From an uncultured cyanobacterium (lineage in GTDB: Bacteria > Cyanobacteriota > Vampirovibrionia > Gastranaerophilales > Gastranaerophilaceae): DNA of 8,513 bases. Positions 1 through 5,513 of the stretch are shown here, piece after piece. Numbering within the stretch: position 1 is the first letter of the stretch; every line of letters begins with the position of its first letter. The notes below the pieces were generated by a model. The model did no database searches, was not told where the DNA came from, and was given only the letters and a program-made list of their open reading frames with translations. The stretch spans positions 1 through 8,513 of the forward strand of contig CAMTNN010000052.1 of the NCBI GenBank assembly GCA_947073895.1. The letters are read 5' to 3'. A program made the position numbers and the translations under genes.

Positions 1-220
1 TCTTTTGCATTTCATGCTGAATAGTTTTTGCAATCATTTTTTTTGCAGCTTCGCGTGGATTGTTTAAATCGTCTGTCGGTAAATCGTTTTTTAGAAGCAC
101 ATAATCATTAGTTGGAGTAATACAATAAGAAATCCCTGCTTTGCTTGATTCCGGCGAGATTCTGGCTAGTCTTCTTTGTATTATCTGATTATCTATTGCT
201 TCTAAATTCTTTTCTAACAT
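1..220 (-). CDS. N-terminal fragment of an unassigned protein, possibly DUF115/MptE-like motility-associated glycosyltransferase (partial, runs off left edge)
   Basis: The frame is open from an ATG at 220-218 to the left edge, giving 73 residues that begin MLEKNLEAIDNQIIQRRLAR. An AGGA ribosome binding site lies 6 nt before the ATG and overlaps the TAG stop of the HD-GYP gene. With an 8-bp gap between the genes, the two are almost certainly co-transcribed. The fragment reads as a helical start (MLEKNLEAI...), a strand-like stretch (GISYCITPTNDYVLLKND), then NNPREAAKKMI. That last string resembles the DPxREAERLI segment that precedes the Rossmann-like domain in DUF115 motility-associated glycosyltransferase-type proteins. 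This family guess rests on by-eye similarity over a short stretch and is weak. That the fragment is a real gene is well supported by start, spacing and operon position. No signal peptide or membrane segment is visible in the part present. Confidence 0.7.
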   Translation of the reverse strand, partial: MLEKNLEAIDNQIIQRRLARISPESSKAGISYCITPTNDYVLLKNDLPTDDLNNPREAAKKMIAKTIQHEMQK

Positions 221-228
221 TTCTATTC

Positions 229-1224
229 CTAAAGTATCATATCGTTAAATTCTTTTGAGTCGTCATAATTAAACATATGCACAAAAGTATAAAGCATTTG
301 TGCAGAAAATTTCTTTGTTCCGATTTCTAACATTGCTCTCAAAGCTTCTCTGTTACTAGATACAGGATCTGCGGTTCTATTGTATGCAAGATTGTCGTAA
401 TAGTTTGCGACGTTAATTATTTGTGCAAATTCTGAAATTGTATCGTTTGAAAATCCTTGCGGGTATCCGGTGCCGTCGTTGTTTTCATGATGTTCAAGCG
501 CTACTGTTGCAATTTCTTCACTTAGATGAAGTTTGTTTTTTATTAAATCATATCCAAGAGTTGGATGTTCTGCAACTTCATCCTCATTAACTGTTAACAG
601 TGCCAAATTTTTATCGCCAAGTTGTATAAGAACTTTGCCTATATCATGAAGAAGTCCTGCCATAATTACTTTTTCAACTACTTGATTTGAGTATTCAAGT
701 TTTTTAGCAATTAAACCTGCAATTATTGCAACATTTAGCGGATGGCAAATTTCATACTCTCCTAAGAAACGTACTTGAGAGCCTCGTTTTGATTTTACAA
801 GCTGTTTCAAGACATCGGTATTGATAACTGTTACTAGAGAGTTAAGTTTTAAAAGTCCTTCTTCATAATAACCAAGAGTAAATAAATCCAATGTTCTTTT
901 GAAATAATACTTAATTTTTATCTGATTTTCAGTTTTAAGAGTTCCTTCTCTATTTGTAACTGTTTCAAACTCATTTATATCAAGAGTGTCATAAGAGTAA
1001 CCGGCAAGTTTTTTTAGAGTTGCTTTTTTTGAAGAAATTTTTTCTCCTGAAGCAGGTTCTGCGGTAAACTCTTCTGTAAATATTTTAGGGTAATTTTTAA
1101 GCATAATGAGCTTACCAGGAGTTAAAACTTCTCCGGCGCTTAAAATCTTTTGGTTTAATTCATTGTAAATATCAAACGGTAAGATTTTATAAGTACTTAG
1201 CTCTTTTGAGGTTACTATTCTCAT
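229..1224 (-). CDS. HD-GYP domain protein, probable cyclic-di-GMP phosphodiesterase or c-di-GMP-responsive protein with altered active site
   Basis: The product has 331 residues. HD-GYP proteins are metal-dependent cytoplasmic hydrolases that turn c-di-GMP into pGpG or GMP, or that have become c-di-GMP effectors. Residues 1-60 look like the small beta-rich region often found before HD-GYP domains (LPFDIYNE...KILSAGEVLTPGKL). Residues 60-150 are a linker with no recognised domain. The HD-GYP core spans about 151-300: H161 of HPLNVA, H193-D194 in LLHDIGK with K197, H220-P221, H245-H246-E247, then DGTGYP at 250-255, the family signature. Two family positions differ. The usual VAD aspartate is N274 (VANYYDNL), and the basic residue three after R283 is D286. 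No membrane segment or receiver domain is visible, so it is probably soluble. The ATG at 1224 is the only usable start because a TGA lies five codons upstream in frame. No Shine-Dalgarno sequence precedes it, and a -10 element sits 6 bp before the ATG. The downstream gene follows after 8 bp. Confidence 0.93.
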   Translation of the reverse strand: MRIVTSKELSTYKILPFDIYNELNQKILSAGEVLTPGKLIMLKNYPKIFTEEFTAEPASGEKISSKKATLKKLAGYSYDTLDINEFETVTNREGTLKTENQIKIKYYFKRTLDLFTLGYYEEGLLKLNSLVTVINTDVLKQLVKSKRGSQVRFLGEYEICHPLNVAIIAGLIAKKLEYSNQVVEKVIMAGLLHDIGKVLIQLGDKNLALLTVNEDEVAEHPTLGYDLIKNKLHLSEEIATVALEHHENNDGTGYPQGFSNDTISEFAQIINVANYYDNLAYNRTADPVSSNREALRAMLEIGTKKFSAQMLYTFVHMFNYDDSKEFNDMIL

Positions 1225-1230
1225 ACCGCC

Positions 1231-1239
1231 ATTATATCA
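1231..1239 (-). promoter_or_regulatory. Extended -10 promoter of the HD-GYP gene, predicted leaderless
   Basis: On the minus strand this reads TGATATAAT, a perfect extended -10 (TGnTATAAT). The hexamer occupies 1236-1231, so counting 7 nt onward puts the transcription start at 1224, the A of the ATG. No good -35 is present at 16-18 bp spacing (best TGTTAT or ATGTTA), which fits an extended -10 promoter. The 6 bp between the -10 and the ATG are GGCGGT, too close to the start to work as a ribosome binding site. Confidence 0.55.
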
Positions 1240-1276
1240 TTGAGGGAAAATAATAACATACTATATTTAGCGTAGT

Positions 1277-2800
1277 TTAACCCTCTTTTCGCTTTTCTTT
1301 GTAGCTGTATAAAGCGTAAATAAGGATTCCGATTACTAACCAAATTATGAAATATACCGCAGATGTTGCCTTAGCGCTAAACTTGCAGTACATAAGTGCA
1401 AGACAGCTTATTATACCGAAAATAGGAAACCACGGACAGAATGGAACTTTAAAAGGTCTTTCTCTGTTTGGTTCGGTTTTTCTTAAAATAAGTACTGCAA
1501 TACAAATAATTATGAACGAAGTAAATGTTCCAAAATTACAAAGTTCAGCTGACAGATTTATATCCATAAATAATGCACATAGCATAACAATTAAGCCTGC
1601 AATCCATGTCATAACATGAGGAGTTTTGAATTTTTCATGAATAGCATTCCACGATTTTGGCAGAAAATGGTCTCTGCTCATTGCATATAATATTCTTGTT
1701 GTACCTAATTGATAAATCAAAAGTACGGATGTAAGGGCACACAGTGCACCTACAGAGATTAACCCCGCATACCAGTTGATTCCTATGTGTCTCATAGCGT
1801 GTGCAAGAGGAGCTTGCGTATCAATTGTGTTAAGCGGAATTACACCAGTTAAAACAAGTGCTACACAGATATATAGAATTGTACAAATGCCTAGTGTTCC
1901 TAAAATTGCAGCAGGTAAATCTCTTTGAGGATTCTTAGTTTCTTCCGCAGCTGTCGAAATAGCATCAAAACCAACATAAGCAAAGAAGATTACAAAAGCT
2001 CCTGTAAAAATTCCTTCAATCCCGTTTGGAGCAAACGGAGTCCAATTATCAGGCTGAACGTAAAATGCGCCGACTACAACAAATGATAATATGATAAATA
2101 AATTTACCCCGACCATAATTGTAGCTACTTTTGTAGATTCTTTAATCCCTATGATTAATAAAATAGTTAAAATTAATACAATTGTAATTGCAGGAAGATT
2201 AGCTGCAATAGGTATTTCTAATCCGAATGGTAATTGCAAAAACGGCATTTTATCATGAACATCCAATCCGTAGCGGTTACAGAATTCATAAATAGTTCTG
2301 TAATCGTTTCTTAGCCAGAATGGAAAATTATTAACAAAATCCGGAAGAATATGCTTAAATCCTTTTAAAAACTGAACAAGATATCCTGTCCAAGCACTTG
2401 CAACAGTAATATTGCTGATTGCGTATTCAAGCATCAAAATCCAACCGACCATCCATGCCATCAATTCACCCATTGTTGCGTAAGTATAAGTATAGGCACT
2501 GCCGGCTACAGGTATCATTGCTGCAATTTCGGAATAAGAAAGAGCTGCAAATACACTTGCAACAGCCGCAAGAATCATTGAAAGAGCAATTGCAGGGCCA
2601 GCTCCGGCTCCGTCAGATGTTCCGACGATTGCTGAGCCGATAATTGTAAAAATACCGGTTCCAACTACCGCGCCAATTCCGATAACAATAAGATCAAAAA
2701 CTCCCAATGTCTTCTTAAGCCCTGATTTTGAGCCTTCATCAATCAGTTCTTGAGGAGATTTGCATTTTAGTAAGTTATTAATTATTGTTTTAATTGCCAT
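1277..2800 (-). CDS. APC-superfamily amino acid permease, cationic amino acid transporter (CAT/YfnA) type, second of a tandem pair
   Basis: This is a 507-residue inner-membrane transporter with the LeuT-fold hydrophobic pattern, expected to have about 12 membrane helices. The TM1 unwound motif GTGIF is at 47-51. The TM6 block FFAYVGFDA is at 272-280, followed by TAAEETKNPQRDLP (283-296), a hallmark of CAT-type members. The TM8 end TRILYAMSRDHF and the late block AELCNFGTFTSFI are also present. The likely substrates are amino acids; the exact specificity cannot be read from sequence. It is a clear paralog of the upstream permease, with long identical blocks (NWTPFAPNG, NPQRDLP, LYAMSRDHF, RPFKVPF). 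Two differences stand out. About 30 extra residues lie before TM5 (roughly 156-200, an outward-facing loop rich in aromatic and charged residues), and N233 replaces the TM5 lysine of its partner. The ATG is 2 bp after the partner's TAA and the upstream ribosome binding site is poor, so translation is probably coupled. No clear terminator follows the stop. Confidence 0.95.
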   Translation of the reverse strand: MAIKTIINNLLKCKSPQELIDEGSKSGLKKTLGVFDLIVIGIGAVVGTGIFTIIGSAIVGTSDGAGAGPAIALSMILAAVASVFAALSYSEIAAMIPVAGSAYTYTYATMGELMAWMVGWILMLEYAISNITVASAWTGYLVQFLKGFKHILPDFVNNFPFWLRNDYRTIYEFCNRYGLDVHDKMPFLQLPFGLEIPIAANLPAITIVLILTILLIIGIKESTKVATIMVGVNLFIILSFVVVGAFYVQPDNWTPFAPNGIEGIFTGAFVIFFAYVGFDAISTAAEETKNPQRDLPAAILGTLGICTILYICVALVLTGVIPLNTIDTQAPLAHAMRHIGINWYAGLISVGALCALTSVLLIYQLGTTRILYAMSRDHFLPKSWNAIHEKFKTPHVMTWIAGLIVMLCALFMDINLSAELCNFGTFTSFIIICIAVLILRKTEPNRERPFKVPFCPWFPIFGIISCLALMYCKFSAKATSAVYFIIWLVIGILIYALYSYKEKRKEG

Positions 2801-2802
2801 TA

Positions 2803-4329
2803 TTATTTCATTTCTTGTATTTTTTGATGTACACGTTCTCTGTGAAGTTTGTTTTCATTCATTCTGTTTCTAACAAAACCGTATAATAAGTAGAATATTG
2901 CTCCGATTCCCAGCCATACAGGGAATAATAGTGCTGAATCAGATTGCTGCATTGATTTATAAACCATTAATCCGCCGCAGCAAATAATGCCCATTGCAGG
3001 TAAAAATGGCGAAAACGGAACCTTGAAAGGTCTTGGTCTGTCAGGATCGGTTTTTCTTAGAATTAAAACCGCAATACAAACAATAATAAATGATGTAAAT
3101 GTTCCATAGTTACATAGCTCAGCGGCAACATCAAGGTTTAATGTCATAACCCCGACAACTGAAAGTAATCCTACAGTCCATGTCAAAAGAGCAGGAGTTT
3201 TATATTTTGAATGTAATTTTTGGAATCTTTTTGAGATAAAATGGTCTCTGCTCATTGCATAAAGTATTCTTGTAGCAGCCATTTCTAATACAAGAAGTAC
3301 TGATGTTAATCCGGCAAGTGAACCAACAGAAATTAATCCTGCTGCCCAGTTCATATTATGTAATGACATACAATAAGCCATCGGAGCTTGTAAGAATCCT
3401 GTAGGAACAGGGCCTCCTGTATTTTGTAAACCTGTTAAAACAAGAGCTACAAGAACATAAACTATTGTTGTAACAAGAAGGGAACCGATAATACCTATAG
3501 GTAAATCTCTTTGCGGGTTTTTACACTCCTCGGCAGCTGTTGCAAGGGCATCAAATCCGATATAAGCAAAGAATATTAAAAACGCACCTGCAAAAATGCC
3601 TTCAACTCCGTTAGGAGCAAACGGTGTCCAGTTTTCCGGTTTAACAAAAAACGCACCTGCAATAACAAATAATGCAATAACAGCAAGTTTTACAAATACC
3701 ATAATACCTGCCATTTTTGTGGAGTCTTTTGTTCCTTTTACTAAAACCATAGTAGATAAAATAACAACCGCTATTGCCGGTATATTAAAAGATAATCCAA
3801 ACGCAGAAGGAACAAGCACATCAGGATTTACAGCCCATGCCGGAAGATAGTTTGAAAAACCTTGTATAAATTGTATAAAATGGTTTGACCATGCACACGC
3901 AACCGCAATAAATCCGATTGCGTATTCAAGCATTAACACCCATCCGACCATCCACGCGGCAAATTCACCCAATGTTGCAAATGTATAAATATAAGCACCG
4001 CCTGAAACAGGAATCATTGTAGCAAACTCTGAATAACAAAGAGCTGAAAATATACAAGCAATTGCAGCAAGCACCATAGAAACCATAAGAGCAGGTCCTG
4101 CCCCAAGACTTGACCCGTCAGCGCTGCCCGCAGCTGCAATCCCGACAACAGCAAAAATACCTGAACCAATAATTGCTCCGACTCCAAGAATAATTAAATC
4201 CCAGACTCCAAGAGTTTTTTCTAACCCTCCGCTTTTAGCTTCTGCAAGCATTTCATCAGGATTCTTAATTCTCGTAATAGTCTTCAAAAAATTGCGCGTA
4301 AACGTCGCACGTTCAAATTTCTCTGCCAT
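2803..4329 (-). CDS. APC-superfamily amino acid permease, cationic amino acid transporter (CAT/YfnA/ApcT) type, first of a tandem pair
   Basis: This is a 508-residue polytopic inner-membrane protein of the APC family, close in motif content to bacterial YfnA and ApcT and to eukaryotic CAT (SLC7) transporters. A short cytoplasmic N-terminus (1-40, containing GLEKTLGVWDL) leads into TM1 with GSGIF at 55-59, the discontinuous helix that holds the substrate's amino and carboxyl groups. The TM6 block FFAYIGFDA is at 253-261, followed by TAAEECKNPQRDLP (264-277). TRILYAMSRDHF follows TM8, and the C-terminus is charged and cytoplasmic (about 487-508). TM5 carries K214 (VFVKLAVI) at the position where the ApcT-type proton-coupled transporters have a lysine replacing the Na2 sodium ion, so proton coupling is plausible. 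AAAGG lies 8 nt before the ATG, inside the tandem RNA-like element that fills the 5' leader, which suggests post-transcriptional control. The paralog follows after 2 bp. The substrate is unknown; cationic or small neutral amino acids are the family's usual cargo. Confidence 0.95.
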   Translation of the reverse strand: MAEKFERATFTRNFLKTITRIKNPDEMLAEAKSGGLEKTLGVWDLIILGVGAIIGSGIFAVVGIAAAGSADGSSLGAGPALMVSMVLAAIACIFSALCYSEFATMIPVSGGAYIYTFATLGEFAAWMVGWVLMLEYAIGFIAVACAWSNHFIQFIQGFSNYLPAWAVNPDVLVPSAFGLSFNIPAIAVVILSTMVLVKGTKDSTKMAGIMVFVKLAVIALFVIAGAFFVKPENWTPFAPNGVEGIFAGAFLIFFAYIGFDALATAAEECKNPQRDLPIGIIGSLLVTTIVYVLVALVLTGLQNTGGPVPTGFLQAPMAYCMSLHNMNWAAGLISVGSLAGLTSVLLVLEMAATRILYAMSRDHFISKRFQKLHSKYKTPALLTWTVGLLSVVGVMTLNLDVAAELCNYGTFTSFIIVCIAVLILRKTDPDRPRPFKVPFSPFLPAMGIICCGGLMVYKSMQQSDSALLFPVWLGIGAIFYLLYGFVRNRMNENKLHRERVHQKIQEMK

Positions 4330-4411
4330 TTTTTATACCTTTGGGCGGGACACATTCCGTTATAACTACCGACTTATTTTATCAGTTCGTCCGTGTCCCT
4401 TTTGAACAAAC
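4330..4411 (-). repeat. Downstream copy (82 bp) of the tandem repeat, abutting the permease ATG
   Basis: The predicted outer helix pairs 4393-4399 with 4347-4353. The copy ends with AAAGG (4338-4342) and TATAAAAA immediately before the ATG. It shares GGACGAACT, GGTAGTTA and AAAGGTATAAAAA exactly with the other copy, while the central loop differs. Confidence 0.85.
4338..4342 (-). promoter_or_regulatory. Ribosome binding site of the first permease, inside the tandem RNA element
   Basis: AAAGG on the minus strand lies 8 nt before the ATG at 4329 and 4 nt after the 3' arm of the downstream copy's 7-bp helix. Any structural change in the repeat would therefore affect ribosome access. Confidence 0.6.
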
Positions 4412-4492
4412 TTTTTATACCTTTAGACGGAGCACATTTAGTGTAACTACCAGCTCGAATTGTTAGTTCGTCCGTGCTCCTTTGGAACAGAC
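4412..4492 (-). repeat. Upstream copy (81 bp) of the tandem repeat
   Basis: The predicted outer helix pairs 4474-4480 with 4429-4435. The copy ends in the same AAAGGTATAAAAA but is followed by the next repeat rather than a start codon, so its ribosome-binding-like sequence has no gene of its own. It is one base shorter than the downstream copy. Confidence 0.85.
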
Positions 4493-4532
4493 TACATGTG
4501 GGTTCGCGCCGGTGGATTTTTTTATTTACTAT

Positions 4533-5408
4533 TTACCCCTTACAAAGAGGGAAGCCCAGTTTTTCTCTTTGTTCCACATATAATCGAGCTACTGCTGATG
4601 CCATTGTTCGGACTCTGTTAATAAAATTGATTCTTTCGTCTTTACTTATAACACCTCTTGCATCAAGAAGGTTAAATGTATGAGAACATTTTAAAACATA
4701 GTCATAAGCAGGTAATACTAATTCTGCGCTTACGCAGTTATCAACTTCTTTTTGATAAGCATCAAAAAGCGCAAATAATCTGTCCGCATCAGAGTATTCA
4801 AAATTGTATTTTGATTGTTCGATTTCATTTTGAAGGTAAATGTCACCGTATTTTAAGTTGTTATTCCACATAATATCAAATACAGATTCTTTGTTTTGAA
4901 TATACATGGCAATACGTTCTAAACCGTAAGTAATTTCTAACGCAACCGGTTTAACTTCTAAACCGCCAACTTGTTGGAAATACGTAAACTGAGTGATTTC
5001 CATGCCGTCAAGCCAAACTTCCCAGCCTACACCGGCAGCACCTAATGTCGGAGATTCCCAGTTGTCTTCTACAAATCTTACATCGTGTTTAGACAAATCT
5101 ATTCCCATAGCTTCCAAGCTCTTCAAATATAATTCTTGAGCATTATCAGGAGACGGTTTTAAAATTACCTGATACTGAAAATAATGTCCCAATCTATTAG
5201 GGTTTTCGCCATAACGAGCATCTGTCGGGCGTCTGCAAGGCTCTACCATTGCAGTTGACCATGGTTCAGGGCCTAATGCTCTTAAAAAAGTTGCAGGGTT
5301 CATTGTTGAAGCACCTTTTTCAATATCATACGGTTGTTGAATAATACATCCGTAATCAGACCAAAATCTTGATAAGTTTAGAATTAAATCTTGAAAGTTT
5401 AAAGCCAT
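4533..5408 (-). CDS. glyQ: Glycyl-tRNA synthetase, alpha subunit
   Basis: GlyQ is the class II catalytic subunit of the alpha2beta2 glycyl-tRNA synthetase. It activates glycine with ATP and, together with the beta subunit (GlyS), charges tRNA-Gly in the cytoplasm. At 291 residues it is close to the E. coli protein (about 303) and complete. Near-invariant blocks are visible: GPEPW (46-50), [17 protein letters not shown] (56-72), [13 protein letters not shown] (75-87), [13 protein letters not shown] (112-124), the glycine-site region [17 protein letters not shown] (135-151), the motif 3 string ITYGLER (159-165), and FNLLDARG near the C-terminus. The N-terminus [12 protein letters not shown] aligns well with the family, which supports the ATG at 5408. 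A modest GGAA lies 5 nt upstream. No glyS is adjacent: upstream is an AsmA-like gene and downstream are amino acid permeases, so the beta subunit must be encoded elsewhere. The gene has its own promoter. Confidence 0.98.
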   Translation of the reverse strand: MALNFQDLILNLSRFWSDYGCIIQQPYDIEKGASTMNPATFLRALGPEPWSTAMVEPCRRPTDARYGENPNRLGHYFQYQVILKPSPDNAQELYLKSLEAMGIDLSKHDVRFVEDNWESPTLGAAGVGWEVWLDGMEITQFTYFQQVGGLEVKPVALEITYGLERIAMYIQNKESVFDIMWNNNLKYGDIYLQNEIEQSKYNFEYSDADRLFALFDAYQKEVDNCVSAELVLPAYDYVLKCSHTFNLLDARGVISKDERINFINRVRTMASAVARLYVEQREKLGFPLCKG

Positions 5409-5445
5409 TTTTATTCCATTCTATTGTAAATTTTACACTTTAAAA

Positions 5446-5474
5446 ATTATACACAGAATGGGGGTAAATGAAAA
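5446..5474 (-). promoter_or_regulatory. Sigma70-like promoter of glyQ
   Basis: A perfect TATAAT (-10, 5446-5451) is preceded at 17 bp by TTTTCA (-35, 5469-5474; four of six consensus bases). The predicted transcription start is near 5439, giving a leader of about 31 nt before the glyQ ATG. The spacer contains one copy of the 11-bp direct repeat, and the other copy lies just upstream of the -35. Confidence 0.6.
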
Positions 5475-5490
5475 GAGTGTGGGGGTAAAT
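5459..5490 (-). repeat. Pair of exact 11-bp direct repeats across the glyQ promoter, possible operator
   Basis: ATTTACCCCCA occurs at 5480-5490 and again at 5459-5469 (minus-strand reading). The starts are 21 bp apart, two turns of the helix, so both copies face the same side of the DNA. One copy overlaps the -35/-10 spacer and touches the -35; the other lies just upstream. The C-run is striking in such AT-rich DNA. A binding site for a regulator is plausible but unproven; a local slippage duplication is the alternative. Confidence 0.5.
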
Positions 5491-5513
5491 ATTAATTTTT
5501 GTAACATAATATT

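Larger units (their letters stand above)
4330..4492 (-). ncRNA. Candidate tandem cis-regulatory structured RNA in the leader of the permease pair
   Basis: Two imperfect head-to-tail copies (82 and 81 nt) fill most of the gap between glyQ and the first permease. In transcript sense each copy has the order GTYTGTTC, a 7-nt arm, GGACGAACT, a variable loop, GGTAGTTA, the complementary 7-nt arm, and AAAGGTATAAAAA. The outer arms are GGAGCAC/GTGCTCC in the upstream copy and GGGACAC/GTGTCCC in the downstream copy. Both are perfect 7-bp helices and differ at two pairs by compensatory changes (A-U to G-C, and G-C to A-U). An inner AACT/AGTT helix is possible in both. The downstream copy ends directly at the permease ATG and supplies its AAAGG ribosome binding site. 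No U-run follows either hairpin, so control of translation or of mRNA stability is more likely than termination. It does not match the glycine, lysine, glutamine, SAM, purine, guanidine or T-box consensus as I remember them. Ligand and function are unknown. Confidence 0.55.

Noticed and set aside
1225..1276. Terminator after the second permease
   Set aside because: Only a weak ACTA/TAGT hairpin is possible and no GC-rich stem with a T-run follows it on the minus strand.
4258..4355. Short upstream reading frame starting MCPAQRYKK in the downstream repeat copy and overlapping the permease start
   Set aside because: It has no ribosome binding site at the right distance, the matching frame in the other copy stops after four codons, and it is explained by the conserved RNA-like sequence.
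4429..4480. tRNA-like look of the repeat: 7-bp acceptor-like stem and a GGTAGTTA D-loop-like string
   Set aside because: Only about 38 nt lie between the arms, there is no T-arm or anticodon arm on either strand, and the second copy does not improve the fit.
4330..4532. T-box, glycine, glutamine or guanidine-II riboswitch upstream of the permeases
   Set aside because: There is no T-box AGGGTGGNACCGCG string, none of the glycine-aptamer core strings, and the order of the GGACG and GTTC strings does not fit the glutamine motif. ACGA occurs, but not closed by the GG/CC stem of guanidine-II hairpins.
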